This document shows, piece by piece, positions 37,652 through 46,854 of a stretch of DNA of 64,000 nucleotides (within the stretch, counting starts at the first letter, position 1; every line of letters begins with the position of its first letter). A program made the translations under genes and the position numbers. This stretch comes from Derxia lacustris. GTDB taxonomy: Bacteria > Pseudomonadota > Gammaproteobacteria > Burkholderiales > Burkholderiaceae_E. Below the pieces are notes generated by a model that saw only the letters and a program-made list of their open reading frames with translations, ran no database searches and was not told where the DNA came from. The DNA is taken from the NCBI RefSeq assembly GCF_002105195.1, contig NZ_MUHU01000008.1:124001-188000 (forward strand). Reading direction: 5' to 3'.

Positions 37652-38425
37652 TCAGGGCCCGGGTTCGTCGATGAGCGGCTGGCCGGCGCGCTGGATCTCG
37701 CGCAGCTTGAGATGCTTGTAGTAGCTGGTCTCGGCATTGACCACGGCGACCATGAAGCCCTCGGCGCCGTCGAGAAAGCCGAGCTTGAACACATAGGTGC
37801 GCGCAAACGCCCACAGCCCGTGGCGGATCGCGCCGCCGAGCGAGCCGCGCTTGCCGCGCTCGTGCAGGTCGACCGCGCTGCCCGAGGAGTAGCGGTTCAT
37901 CTTCTCCAGCACGCTGGCGAGGTCGCGGTAGCTGTAGTGCGTCATCGGCGCGGCCAGGTGGCCGACCGGCTTGTCGGTGGCGAGATTGGCGTGGATGACG
38001 TGGGTGGTGAAGCGCGCGCTGCCGCGCTTGAACAGCCGGCGCGTGCGGTCGGGCCACCAGCCGGAATGCTTCATGAAGCGCTTGACGAACAGCGAGCGGC
38101 GCGGCACGTCGAACACCTCGAAGCGGCCGGCGGCGATGGCGGCGCGGATCTCGGTGGCCAGCGCCGGCGTGATGCGCTCGTCGGCATCGAGCGAGTAGAT
38201 CCAGTCGCCGGTCGCGGCGTCGATGGCGCGGTTCTGCTGCGGGCCGTAGCCGGGCCAGTCGGTCGCGAGCACGCGGGCGCCGGCGGCGCGGGCGAGGTCG
38301 GCAGTGGCGTCGGTGCTGCCGCTGTCGAGCACCAGCACTTCATCGGCAAAGGCGGCGCTGCGCACCGCGTCGGCGATGTTGGCCGCCTCGTTGCGGGCGG
38401 CGATCACGACACTCAGCGTGGGCAT
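37652..38425 (-). CDS. LPS core glycosyltransferase, family 2 (WaaE/KdtX-like)
   Basis: 257 residues from ATG 38425. A GT-A fold: SVVIAARNEAANI at the N-terminus, LVLDSGSTDAT around 33-42, GPQQNRAIDAATGDW, and the metal-binding DADERI near 83-88. This pattern matches WaaE/KdtX, which transfers glucose or a similar sugar to the LPS inner core. HSGWWPDRTRRLFKRG supports that subgroup. The start overlaps the end of the ligase gene by 13 nt, so translation is coupled. A 97-nt gap separates it from the downstream family-9 gene. Confidence 0.88.
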   Translation of the reverse strand: MPTLSVVIAARNEAANIADAVRSAAFADEVLVLDSGSTDATADLARAAGARVLATDWPGYGPQQNRAIDAATGDWIYSLDADERITPALATEIRAAIAAGRFEVFDVPRRSLFVKRFMKHSGWWPDRTRRLFKRGSARFTTHVIHANLATDKPVGHLAAPMTHYSYRDLASVLEKMNRYSSGSAVDLHERGKRGSLGGAIRHGLWAFARTYVFKLGFLDGAEGFMVAVVNAETSYYKHLKLREIQRAGQPLIDEPGP

Positions 38426-40722
38426 GGTGGTGGGGCTTTCGGAAGTACGGTGGCGGCCAGCAGGCGGCGCGCGGCGGCCAGGATGCTGGCGGCGTCGATG
38501 TTGTCGACCGGCACCTGACCGCTGCCGTCGGCGGCGGGCGGCGCGATGAGCAGTTCGAGCGCCGGGCAGTCGGGCGTCCAGCGCGCGAGGTTGTCGGGCT
38601 GGGGCTGGTACAGCGCCACCAGCGGCCGGCGCAGCAGCGCGGCAATGTGGGCGATGGAGGTGTCGGGCGAGATCACCAGATCGGCCGCGCCGATGACGGC
38701 GGCCGATTCTCGGATGTCGGTCGGCGCGAGCAGCCGGGCGCCGGCCGGCAGCAGCGGCTGCACCGCGGCGCGCCAGCCGTCGTTGCCGGGCGCCAGCAGG
38801 ATGACGACTTCGCCGTCGGCGACCAGCGCGCTGGCCAGCTCGGCGCAGCGGCCGGGCGACAGGCTGCGCAGCGGGCTCGCGCCAAACGGGTTGATCGCGA
38901 TGCGCGGTCCCGCGCCGGCAAAGGCGTCGGCAGCGAAGGCGCGGGCGCTGGCCGGCAGCGGCCAGTCGAAGCGCCAGTCGGCCGCCTCGATGCCAAACCG
39001 GCGCAGGAAGGCGCGGTAGCGCTCGACCACGCGGCCATCCTCGGGCAGATCGAGCCGCTGGAACTGGTTGAAGGCCGGGCCGGCGCCCTTGAGATTGATC
39101 GGCGCGCCGAGCACGCGCATGAACAGCAGATCGCTCCAGCGCGCGCGGTCGTTCAGCTCGATGCAGTACTGCGCGCCCAGCCGGCGCAGCGCCAGCGCGG
39201 CGCGCAGCACATCGAGCGGATGGCGCCGGCGGCAGACCACGACCCGATCGACGCCGGGCAGATCGGCATAGAGCGCCTGCTGCCCGGGCGCGACCACCAC
39301 CGCAATCTGGCAGCCGTGGCGGCGCTTGAGCTCGCCATAGAGAAAGCCCGAGACGACGAAATCGCCGAGCTTGCCGTCCCAGCGCAGGAACACCATCGGC
39401 CCGCCCGGCGTGCCGAGCCCGGCCGGCCGCGCCGGCACCCACCACAGCGCCCGCGCCAGCGCGATGCGCAGCGGCAGCAGCTGGCGCTTGAGCCAGGTCT
39501 GGCGCCGCTGGCGCGCCACCGCATCGGCCGGCAGGCCGGTGGCGGCCGCCGCCAGTTCGGCTTCACGCCGCGCCACCAGCGCCATCAGCCAGGTCAGCGT
39601 CAGCGCATGGAAGGCGGCGTTCATCGTCACCGCCAGCATCGATTCGGTCAGCCCGAACACGAGGTAGCAGGCGCAGACCAGCAGCCCGCTGCGACCGGCG
39701 CCGCTCAGCAGCGCATCGCGCTGGCGCGCCGCGCGCAGGAACAGCGCGCCCGGCACCAGATACAGCCCGAGCAGCACCAGCAGGCCGACCGCGCCGGTCT
39801 CGGCAAAGTGGTTGAGGAAGTCGTTGTGCGCATGACGCTTGTTGGTCAGCGCCGGATCGAGCAGCCCGGCCTGCGCGTAGTCGGCCAGCGTGGGCTGGAA
39901 GCGCCCGCGCCCCACGCCGAAGAACGGATGCTCGGCGCCCATGCGCAGCGCCGCGCGCCACAGCGCCAGCCGGATGCCGGTCGAGGTATCGGCATTGCCC
40001 TTCTCCAGCTCGGTGAAGTCGGACTGAATCATTTCCACGCGGTGCCGAACGATGTCGTTGCCCAGATAGGCGCCGGCACCGGCCAGCAGCGCCAGCAGAA
40101 ACAGCGGCAGCGTGATCCAGCCGCCGCGCGACTCGGACAGCAGCGAGGCATACAGCGCCGCCGCGAGCGCGACGCTGCCGAACAGCCAGCGCCCGGCGCG
40201 CGGCCGCGCCTCCCACTGGCTGGCCAGCAGCGCCACATAGCCAAGCACCAGCGCCATGTTCCCGAACGGAATCGCGTTGACGAAGGGCAGGGTGCCGCGC
40301 TCCAGCTTGAGCAGATGCAGGCCGATCCAGGCCGCGCCGGCGGCACCGATGGCACCGAGGCCGAAGCTCCAGGCCGGCAGTTGCAGCCGGCGCGAATCGA
40401 TGCCGGCGATGAAGCCGAAGGCGCCGGCCGCGAGCAGATAGCGCACCGTCGTGTCGAGCGCGGCGCCGTTGTGATCGCTGGCCGCGAGCAGCCGCGCGAC
40501 CGTGAGCAGCGGATAGGCCGCAAGCGCCGCCACGAACCAGCGATAGCGCCGGTCGATGGCCGGCAGCGCCGCCCGCCGCCGGCGCGTGAGCGCATGCGCG
40601 ATGGCCAGCAGCACCAGCGCGAACAGGCAGGCATTGCTGCTGTGGCGCACGGTCAGCACCAGCGCGGGATAGAGGGCGAGCGCGAGCAGCGCCGCGTTTT
40701 TCAGATTGAAGCCGGCAGGCAT
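38413..40722 (-). CDS. O-antigen ligase fused to a family-9 glycosyltransferase
   Basis: 769 residues in one uninterrupted frame, about twice the length of a normal WaaL. Residues 1 to about 420 form a polytopic membrane protein (10 or more helices) with Wzy_C/WaaL hallmarks: LSESRGGWITLPLF near 200 and RHAHNDFLNHFAETG near 297, inside the large periplasmic loop. From about 440 a cytoplasmic-type glycosyltransferase begins (FLRWDGKLGDFVVSGFLY) and ends with the family-9 motif SPDTSIAHIAALLRRP near 683-698. The fusion would join a periplasmic ligase to a cytoplasmic sugar transferase, possibly coupling core completion to O-antigen attachment; this is inference. It overlaps both neighbours (22 nt with GT4, 13 nt with GT2). 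Confidence 0.88.
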   Translation of the reverse strand: MPAGFNLKNAALLALALYPALVLTVRHSSNACLFALVLLAIAHALTRRRRAALPAIDRRYRWFVAALAAYPLLTVARLLAASDHNGAALDTTVRYLLAAGAFGFIAGIDSRRLQLPAWSFGLGAIGAAGAAWIGLHLLKLERGTLPFVNAIPFGNMALVLGYVALLASQWEARPRAGRWLFGSVALAAALYASLLSESRGGWITLPLFLLALLAGAGAYLGNDIVRHRVEMIQSDFTELEKGNADTSTGIRLALWRAALRMGAEHPFFGVGRGRFQPTLADYAQAGLLDPALTNKRHAHNDFLNHFAETGAVGLLVLLGLYLVPGALFLRAARQRDALLSGAGRSGLLVCACYLVFGLTESMLAVTMNAAFHALTLTWLMALVARREAELAAAATGLPADAVARQRRQTWLKRQLLPLRIALARALWWVPARPAGLGTPGGPMVFLRWDGKLGDFVVSGFLYGELKRRHGCQIAVVVAPGQQALYADLPGVDRVVVCRRRHPLDVLRAALALRRLGAQYCIELNDRARWSDLLFMRVLGAPINLKGAGPAFNQFQRLDLPEDGRVVERYRAFLRRFGIEAADWRFDWPLPASARAFAADAFAGAGPRIAINPFGASPLRSLSPGRCAELASALVADGEVVILLAPGNDGWRAAVQPLLPAGARLLAPTDIRESAAVIGAADLVISPDTSIAHIAALLRRPLVALYQPQPDNLARWTPDCPALELLIAPPAADGSGQVPVDNIDAASILAAARRLLAATVLPKAPPPCPR

Positions 40723-41771
40723 GGCAGGGCGAGCTGGAGCAGGGCAGCGAGATGGCGGTCGATGTCGGGGTCGTAGTCGACGAAGTGCCGGGCCGGATCG
40801 GCGAGCCGATGGCGGCCGGCGCGGGCGCGTTCGACCGCGCTGGCGATGACGGCGGCAAGGCTGGCCGGATCGGCGCGGTCGAAGGTCAGGCAGGCGTCAT
40901 CGTCGAGCACTTCGGTGCAGGCGATATTGCTGGCCAGCACGGTGGGCGTGCCGCACAGCACCGACTCGATGCCGACCAGCCCGAACGGCTCATAGGTGGA
41001 GGCGAGCAGGCTGTAGTCGGCGGCGCGGTAGAGCTTCTCGATGTCGCGCCGGTAGCCGAGGCTGGCGAGGTTGCGGCCGGGCCGGTCGACATCGCGGCCG
41101 ACCACCGCCAGCAGCACCGGCAATTCCGTGTGCTCAAAGAAGGCACGCAGCAGCGGCAGGCCCTTGCGCTTGTGGCTCGACGACGGAAACAGGAACACCA
41201 CCTGATCGTCGCGCCAGCCCAGCTCGCGGCGCAGCTCGGCGCGCTCGGCCGGCGCGGGCGGCGCAAACAGCCGCGTGTCGACCGGCGGATGCAGCACGCG
41301 CAGCCGGTCGTCGGCCACGCCGTAGAGCGTGCGCAGCTCGGTGGCCATGAGCCGCGAATGCGCGACCACGTAGCGCGCGCCGTCGTAATGCTGCTGTTCG
41401 AGCCGCGCCTGGAGCCAGTCGGACGGAGTGCCGAAGCGGCCCTCGGCGCGCAGATAGCCGCGATGCGTGCCGCCGCAGATGGCCAGATCGGCGCCGCGCG
41501 TGCGGTTGCAGCCGATCACCGCGTCGAGCCCGAGCTGCGCCTTGTGCCGCACGAGGCTGCGCGAATAGAAGACGTCGCGCAGCTTGCCCGGCACCGGCGG
41601 CGCGATGCGCACCGGATGGACCAGCGCGTACTCGGGCACGCTCGTGTCGAACTTGCGCGCGAAGAACCACGGCACCTCGCCGCGGCGCGCAAGCGCGCGC
41701 ACCAGGTCCATCGCATAGCGCTCGAAGCCGCCGCTCGGGCGCAGCGCATTGCAGGAGATGCCGATCTTCAT
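40701..41771 (-). CDS. Glycosyltransferase family 4 (WaaG-like)
   Basis: 356 residues from ATG 41771. A GT-B fold: N-terminal MKIGISCNALRPSGGFERYA and a C-terminal family-4 E-x7-E donor site in STYEPFGLVGIESVLCG around 255-271. FPSSSHKRKGLPLLRAF and LHPPVDTRLF are typical of LPS-core transferases of the WaaG/RfaG group. It is the first gene of the minus-strand cluster, 19 nt downstream of rng, so it may be co-transcribed with the rng block. Sugar specificity is unknown. Confidence 0.87.
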   Translation of the reverse strand: MKIGISCNALRPSGGFERYAMDLVRALARRGEVPWFFARKFDTSVPEYALVHPVRIAPPVPGKLRDVFYSRSLVRHKAQLGLDAVIGCNRTRGADLAICGGTHRGYLRAEGRFGTPSDWLQARLEQQHYDGARYVVAHSRLMATELRTLYGVADDRLRVLHPPVDTRLFAPPAPAERAELRRELGWRDDQVVFLFPSSSHKRKGLPLLRAFFEHTELPVLLAVVGRDVDRPGRNLASLGYRRDIEKLYRAADYSLLASTYEPFGLVGIESVLCGTPTVLASNIACTEVLDDDACLTFDRADPASLAAVIASAVERARAGRHRLADPARHFVDYDPDIDRHLAALLQLALPCLPASI

Positions 41772-41790
41772 GCGGGCTCGCGGCGGCACA

Positions 41791-43296
41791 TCACATCAGG
41801 ATGATGTCGTACTGCTCCTGCGAATACAGCGCCTCGACCGCCAGCGACACCGGCTTGCCGATGAAGTCGCCGAGCGCTGCGAGGTTCTGCGACTCCTCTT
41901 CGAGGAACAGGTCGATCACGCCCTGGCTCGCGAGGATGCGGAACTCCTTGGGATTGAACTGCCGCGCCTCGCGCAGGATCTCGCGCAGGATTTCGTAGCA
42001 GACGGTGCGCGGCGTCTTCACTTCGCCGCGACCGGCGCAGGTGGGGCAGGGCTCGCAGAGCATGTGGGCCAGCGATTCGCGCGTGCGCTTGCGCGTGAGC
42101 TCGACCAGGCCCAGCTGCGAGAAGCCGTTGACCGTGGTGCGCACCCGGTCGCGCGCCAGCGCCTTGCGCAGCTCGCCGATGACCGAATCGCGATGCTCGG
42201 CGCCCTGCATGTCGATGAAGTCGACGATGATGATTCCGCCCAGATTGCGCAGCCGCAGCTGGCGCGCGATGGACTGGGCCGCCTCCAGATTGGTCTTGAA
42301 GATCGTGTCGTCGAACGAGCGCACACCCACGTAGCCGCCGGTGTTCACGTCAATGGTCGTCATCGCCTCGGTCTGGTCGATGATGAGATAGCCGCCCGAC
42401 TTCAGGTCCACTCGGCGGCCGAGCGCCTTCTCGATCTCCTCGTCGATGCCGTACACGTCGAACAGCGGCCGCTCGCCGCGGTAGTGCACCAGCTTGTCGA
42501 CGAGGCCCGGCGTGAACTCGTTGCCGAACTCGGTCATCTGCTGGAAGTTCCAGCGCGAGTCCACCTGGATCGACACCGTGGCGTCGTTGGCGATGTCGCG
42601 CAGCACGCGTTGCGTGAGGCTCAGATCCTGATACAGCAGCGCCGGCGCGGCCTGGGTCTGCACGCCGGCGGTGATGCCGAGCCAGGTCTTGCGCAGGAAG
42701 GCGATGTCGGCCGCCAGCTCGGCGTCGCTCGCATCCTCGGCCTGGGTACGCACGATGAAACCGCCGTTGTCGGGCTGGCCGTTGGCGCCGCGCGCCTCGG
42801 CTGCAAGCTTTTGCACCCGCTCGCGCAGCGCGCTGCGCTCGGCCTCGTTGCCGATCTTCTGCGAGATGCCGATGTGCGGGTCCTGCGGCAGATAGACCAG
42901 CATCCGCCCGGCGATCGACAGCTGGGTCGACAGCCGCGCGCCCTTGCTGCCGATCGGGTCCTTGATGACCTGCACCAGCAGGCTCTGGCCTTCGTGCAGG
43001 ATTTTCTCGATGGGTTTCAGCGGCTCGTCATGCCGGCCGCTGCGCGCCGTGCCGAGCTTGTCGATGAAGATGTCGGCCACATGCAGAAACGCCGCGCGCT
43101 CCAGCCCGATGTCGATGAACGCGCTCTGCATGCCGGGCAGCACGCGCTGCACCCGGCCCAGGTACAGATTGCCGACCAGCCCGCGCTCGGCGCCGCGCTC
43201 CACATGCAGTTCCTGCACCGAACCCTGGATGACGATGGCGACCCGGGTTTCGTAGGGCGTGACGTTGATGAGGATGTCTTCGGCGTTGGGCTTCAT
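41791..43296 (-). CDS. rng: Ribonuclease G
   Basis: 501 residues, close to E. coli RNase G (489) and far shorter than RNase E, with no extended degradosome tail. An S1 domain lies near residues 35-115, the RNase H-like and DNase I-like catalytic parts follow (IDVNTGGYVG, IIIVDFIDM), and the zinc-link C-x2-C is CEPCPTC. It processes 16S rRNA 5' ends and decays selected mRNAs. It overlaps maf by 4 nt and is part of the rng-maf-rlmH-rsfS-nadD block seen in betaproteobacteria. Confidence 0.97.
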   Translation of the reverse strand: MKPNAEDILINVTPYETRVAIVIQGSVQELHVERGAERGLVGNLYLGRVQRVLPGMQSAFIDIGLERAAFLHVADIFIDKLGTARSGRHDEPLKPIEKILHEGQSLLVQVIKDPIGSKGARLSTQLSIAGRMLVYLPQDPHIGISQKIGNEAERSALRERVQKLAAEARGANGQPDNGGFIVRTQAEDASDAELAADIAFLRKTWLGITAGVQTQAAPALLYQDLSLTQRVLRDIANDATVSIQVDSRWNFQQMTEFGNEFTPGLVDKLVHYRGERPLFDVYGIDEEIEKALGRRVDLKSGGYLIIDQTEAMTTIDVNTGGYVGVRSFDDTIFKTNLEAAQSIARQLRLRNLGGIIIVDFIDMQGAEHRDSVIGELRKALARDRVRTTVNGFSQLGLVELTRKRTRESLAHMLCEPCPTCAGRGEVKTPRTVCYEILREILREARQFNPKEFRILASQGVIDLFLEEESQNLAALGDFIGKPVSLAVEALYSQEQYDIILM

Positions 43297-43946
43297 GCGG
43301 GCGTGTCGAGGTTGGGGGCGGCAATCCCGAAGTCGCGCAGCAGGGTCGCTGTCTCGTGCAGGGGCAGACCCATGATGCCCGAATGGCTGCCCCGGATCGT
43401 CGCGACCCAGGCCGCCATCCGGCCCTGGATCGCGTAGGCGCCGGCCTTGCCGCGCGGCTCGCCACTGGCCACATAGGCGCGGATCTGCGCCGGCGTCATT
43501 GGCGCGATGGCGACCGTCGACACGCTCAGCGCGGCGCGCTGCCTGCGCGCGCTCACGATGCAGACGGCGGTCAGCACGCGATGCGTGCGGCCGGCGAGCC
43601 GCGTGAGCATCTCGACCGCATGCGCATCGGATTCGGGCTTGCCGAAGATGTCGCGGCCCAGCGCCACCGTGGTGTCGGCGCAGAGCACCGGGCGCGCTTC
43701 CAGCCCGCGCGCCTTCATGCGGGCCAAGGCCGACCCGGCCTTCAGCGCGGTCACGCGCTGCACATAGCTGGCGGGCGCCTCGCGGCCGAGCATGGCTTCG
43801 AGTTCTTCGAGCGCATGGGCTTCGGCGGCGTCGGCCGGCAGCAGCGTGTCGAAGCCGATGCCGATCTGGTGCAGCAATTCCTGGCGGCGCGGGCTTTGCG
43901 AAGCGAGCCAGATTCGGCCTTGAGTGCGCGGCTTGGGCATGGGCAT
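43293..43946 (-). CDS. maf: Maf-like nucleoside triphosphate pyrophosphatase
   Basis: 217 residues. The Maf/YhdE/YceF fold: IWLASQSPRRQELL at the N-terminus, ADTTVALG in the middle and GSHSGIMGLPLHET near the C-terminus. Enzymes of this group hydrolyse dTTP/UTP or modified NTPs, with a housecleaning role and historical links to septum formation. The usual SPRR site is intact. A second in-frame ATG six nt in is a possible start. It overlaps rng by 4 nt and lies 9 nt after rlmH. Confidence 0.93.
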   Translation of the reverse strand: MPMPKPRTQGRIWLASQSPRRQELLHQIGIGFDTLLPADAAEAHALEELEAMLGREAPASYVQRVTALKAGSALARMKARGLEARPVLCADTTVALGRDIFGKPESDAHAVEMLTRLAGRTHRVLTAVCIVSARRQRAALSVSTVAIAPMTPAQIRAYVASGEPRGKAGAYAIQGRMAAWVATIRGSHSGIMGLPLHETATLLRDFGIAAPNLDTPA

Positions 43947-43955
43947 GCCGCGCGA

Positions 43956-44426
43956 TCAGGCGCGGTGATAGGGATGGTTGTTGAGGATGGACCAGGCGCG
44001 GTAGAGCTGCTCGGCGAGCAGCACGCGGACCATGCCGTGCGGCAGCGTCAGGCTGCTCAGGCGGATCAGCATCGAGGCTTCGGCCTTGAGCGCCGGATCG
44101 AGCCCGTCGGCGCCGCCCACCACGAATGCGGCGTCGCGGCCTTCGCGGCGCCAGCCTTCGAGCTGCTCGCTGAGCGCGACGCTGGTCAGGTCACGGCCGC
44201 GCTCGTCGAGGCAGACGAGCAGCGCGCCGCGCGGAATGGCGGCGCGGATGCGCTCGGCCTCGATCGCCATCACGGTGGCGGCGGTCTTGGACGCGCCGCG
44301 CGGCTCGGGCTTGACTTCCTTGAGCGCGATGCGCATTTCGGGCGGCATGCGCTTCGCGTACTCGTCGAAGCCCTGATCGACCCAGCCCGGCATGCGCTGG
44401 CCGACGGCGGCGATGACGAGCTGCAT
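43956..44426 (-). CDS. rlmH: 23S rRNA (pseudouridine1915-N3)-methyltransferase
   Basis: 156 residues, the normal RlmH length. A SPOUT-fold methyltransferase with the trefoil-knot motifs [25 protein letters not shown] and [17 protein letters not shown] [21 protein letters not shown] split across the knot. It methylates pseudouridine 1915 in helix 69 of 23S rRNA. It follows rsfS by 5 nt; rsfS-rlmH is a conserved pairing of ribosome-linked genes. Confidence 0.97.
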   Translation of the reverse strand: MQLVIAAVGQRMPGWVDQGFDEYAKRMPPEMRIALKEVKPEPRGASKTAATVMAIEAERIRAAIPRGALLVCLDERGRDLTSVALSEQLEGWRREGRDAAFVVGGADGLDPALKAEASMLIRLSSLTLPHGMVRVLLAEQLYRAWSILNNHPYHRA

Positions 44427-44431
44427 GCCGC

Positions 44432-45184
44432 CTACTTCTTGCGGCCGCCCGTCTTCACGACGATGCGCTTGACGGGGCCGCCGGTCTTGGCCGCCGGCGC
44501 GCCGGTCTTGCGGGCGGCGGCGGTCTTGCGCGGCGCGGCGGCGCTGCTGGCGGCGGTCTTGCGGCCGGGGCCGGCCGTGGTGCTGCGGGCGGCGGGGCTG
44601 GCAGCGGTCTTGCGCGCGGTGCCGGCGGCAGTCTTGGCGCCGGCGGTCTTGCGGCTGGCCGTCTTGGCGGCGGTCTTGGCCGGCGCGGTCTTGCGCGCGG
44701 TCGACTTGGCGGCGGCGCTGCGGCCGGCCTTGTCGGCGCCGCGCACCGGCGTGTCGTCGTCGGCGTCGTCCTCGTCGAGCGCTTCCGGCTCGTCATCCTC
44801 GGTCGCGAAGCGCGCCTTGCGCGAGGCATCGGCGCGGTCGGCCGAAGCCTTGAGCCGCACCAGCTTGCCGCCCCACACCTCTTCGAGGTTGTAGTACTGG
44901 CGGATCGCCGGCTGCATGAGGTGCACGACCGCGTCGCCGCAATCGACCAGCACCCATTCGCCGGTTTCCTCGCCTTCCATGCTGACGACATCGCCGCCGG
45001 CCTTCTTCACTTCCTCGCGCACCGACATCGCGAGCGCGCGGGTCTGGCGGTTGGAGGTGCCGGTGGCGATGACGACGCGATCGAACAGCGAGGTGAGATG
45101 GGACGTGTTGAAGACGAGCACGTCCTGGGCCTTGACGTCTTCGAGCGCGTCGACGATGACGCGTTGCAGCTTTGTGATGTTCAT
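44432..45184 (-). CDS. rsfS: Ribosomal silencing factor RsfS with long Ala/Lys-rich tail
   Basis: 250 residues. Residues 1-113 are a complete RsfS/YbeB domain ([42 protein letters not shown]), which binds L14 and blocks 30S-50S joining under starvation. The typical protein ends there. Here it continues with an acidic segment (about 129-144) and then about 100 residues of Ala, Lys, Thr and Pro with six RKT repeats (RKTA or RKTG), resembling histone H1-like bacterial tails. The tail may bind rRNA or DNA; that is inference. It overlaps nadD by 4 nt. Confidence 0.92.
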   Translation of the reverse strand: MNITKLQRVIVDALEDVKAQDVLVFNTSHLTSLFDRVVIATGTSNRQTRALAMSVREEVKKAGGDVVSMEGEETGEWVLVDCGDAVVHLMQPAIRQYYNLEEVWGGKLVRLKASADRADASRKARFATEDDEPEALDEDDADDDTPVRGADKAGRSAAAKSTARKTAPAKTAAKTASRKTAGAKTAAGTARKTAASPAARSTTAGPGRKTAASSAAAPRKTAAARKTGAPAAKTGGPVKRIVVKTGGRKK

Positions 45185-45831
45185 TCAGCGAGTTTGGGTA
45201 AGCGGTAGAGCCGGTGCGCGTCGATGTAGTCGAGCACGTCGGGGGCGATCATAGCGGCGATGGAATGGCGATCTCCGGCGGCCAGCGCGGTGCGCAGCGC
45301 GGTCGCCGAAAGGTCGATGGCGGGCATCTCGAAGGACACCGTGCCGCCGGCCACGCCGGCGGGCAGGGTGCGCGGCGGCAGATGGTCGGCCGGCATGCCG
45401 GCACGGTCGGCCACCGCGATGTGGGCCAGCGCCGGCAACTCGTCGTAGCGATGCCAGCTCGGCAGGTTGCGAAACTGGTCGCTGCCGATCAGCAGCATCA
45501 ATACGGCGTCGGGCCCGTAACGCCGTCGCAGCAGCGCGAGCGTGTCGGCGGTGTAGCTCGGGCCGGCGCGGTCGAGTTCGCAGCGCTCGACTTCGGCGCG
45601 CTCGCGCAATGCGGCCGGCGCCTGGGCGAGGGCAAGTTCCATCATCTTCAGCCGGTCCGGCGCCGGCGACACGCCGTGCTTCTGCCACGGGCTGCCCGAG
45701 ACGACGAACAGCAGCCGGTCAAGCTGCAACCGGTCGAGCGCCGCGGCGGCCAGCGCCAGATGCGCGGCATGCGGCGGATCGAAGGTGCCGCCGAACACGC
45801 CGATGCGCGGCGCCGCAGTTCCGGCGCTCAT
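45181..45831 (-). CDS. nadD: Nicotinate-nucleotide adenylyltransferase
   Basis: 216 residues from ATG 45831. The nucleotidyltransferase motif GGTFDPPHAAH is at 14-24, with SGSPWQKHG, LLIGSDQFRNLPSW and the C-terminal ISATALR-like LSATALRTALA. It adenylates nicotinate mononucleotide to deamido-NAD in NAD synthesis. The frame is open far upstream but this start gives the family N-terminus. It heads the block, divergent from dnaQ. The 207-nt gap contains a GACAAT -10-like box facing dnaQ at 46002-46007. Confidence 0.96.
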   Translation of the reverse strand: MSAGTAAPRIGVFGGTFDPPHAAHLALAAAALDRLQLDRLLFVVSGSPWQKHGVSPAPDRLKMMELALAQAPAALRERAEVERCELDRAGPSYTADTLALLRRRYGPDAVLMLLIGSDQFRNLPSWHRYDELPALAHIAVADRAGMPADHLPPRTLPAGVAGGTVSFEMPAIDLSATALRTALAAGDRHSIAAMIAPDVLDYIDAHRLYRLPKLAE

Positions 45832-46038
45832 GCGAGTTGCGCGCGTCCGGTCGCGCAGCGGATTGGGCCGGGAATGCAGTGCATCGAAGACGCGGTCGGG
45901 CAGGGTGGATCGGCGAAAAGGGTCGCGCAGGGTAACAGAGGGCTTCCGTCGCCTTGCGGGCCGTGCGTCGGCGCCGATGCGGGGCGCTGCGCGGCGTCGG
46001 CGACAATCCGCGTTTTCGTCCTGAAGTGAGCGGCTTCC

Positions 46039-46740
46039 ATGCGCCAGATCGTCCTCGATACCGAAACCACCGGCCTCAATGCACGCAACGGCGACCGGGT
46101 GATCGAGATCGGCTGCATCGAGATCGACAACCGGCGCCTGACCGGGCGCAGCTTTCACCGCTACGTGAACCCGCAGCGCCCGAGCGATCCCGAGGCGCTG
46201 AAGGTGCACGGCCTCACCGAGGAATTCCTCGCCGACAAGCCGCTGTTCGCCGACGTGGCCGACGAGCTGATGGATTTCGTGGGGGGCGCCGAGATCGTCA
46301 TCCACAACGCCGCGTTCGACGTGGGCTTCCTCGATGCGGAACTGGCGCGGCTCAAGCGCGGCAACTTCGGCGCGGCGGTGGCCGGCGTGATCGACACGCT
46401 GCACATCAGCCGCGAGCTCAATCCGGGCAAGCGCCACAACCTCGACACGCTGTGCGAGCGCTACGGCATCTCGAATGCGCATCGCGTGCTGCACGGCGCG
46501 CTGCTCGATGCCCAGCTGCTCGCCGAGGTCTATCTGGCGATGACGCGCGGTCAGGACGGCCTGCTCGTCGAGACTGCCGAAACCGCCGAAGCTGCGGCGG
46601 CCAGGGTCGATGTCTCGGGGCTGGTCTTCAAGGTGCTGCGTGCCAGCGACGAGGAGCGGGCGGCGCATCAGGCGGTGCTCAAGGGCATTGCAAAGGATTG
46701 CCGCGGTGAGGCTTTATGGACACAGGTCTTGCCAGAATGA
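46039..46740 (+). CDS. dnaQ: DNA polymerase III epsilon subunit (3'-5' proofreading exonuclease)
   Basis: 233 residues. The three exonuclease motifs are present: Exo I D7-T-E9 in LDTETTG, Exo II in IHNAAFDVGFLD, and Exo III-epsilon HGALLDAQLLAEV. It proofreads for DnaE (31148-34663). The C-terminal segment that binds the polymerase PHP domain is present. Its last bases contain the -35 of the tRNA-Val promoter. Confidence 0.97.
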   Translation: MRQIVLDTETTGLNARNGDRVIEIGCIEIDNRRLTGRSFHRYVNPQRPSDPEALKVHGLTEEFLADKPLFADVADELMDFVGGAEIVIHNAAFDVGFLDAELARLKRGNFGAAVAGVIDTLHISRELNPGKRHNLDTLCERYGISNAHRVLHGALLDAQLLAEVYLAMTRGQDGLLVETAETAEAAAARVDVSGLVFKVLRASDEERAAHQAVLKGIAKDCRGEALWTQVLPE

Positions 46741-46756
46741 AAATTGCCGCTATACT
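46729..46756 (+). promoter_or_regulatory. Promoter for tRNA-Val
   Basis: TTGCCA (46729-46734), 16-nt spacer, TATACT (46751-46756): a good sigma-70 match. The -35 lies inside the dnaQ 3' end; the tRNA starts about 16 nt after the -10. Confidence 0.75.
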
Positions 46757-46771
46757 GCGTGGCTCTCTTCC

Positions 46772-46846
46772 GGGCGGTTAACTCAGCGGTAGAGTGCCAC
46801 CTTCACACGGTGGAAGCCACTGGTTCGATCCCAGTACCGCCCACCA
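46772..46846 (+). tRNA. tRNA-Val (CAC)
   Basis: 75 nt with encoded CCA. Acceptor gggcggt pairs with accgccc; anticodon stem ccacc/ggtgg encloses loop ttcacac, giving anticodon CAC (reads GUG); T-arm actgg-ttcgatc-ccagt is perfect. The D-arm is standard. It stands between dnaQ and fadB with its own promoter and terminator. Confidence 0.97.
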
Positions 46847-46854
46847 GATTCAGC

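Noticed and set aside
44432..44790. The Ala/Lys-rich 3' half of rsfS as a separate histone-like gene
   Set aside because: It is in one frame with the RsfS domain and has no internal start with a ribosome-binding site, so a fused tail is the simpler reading.
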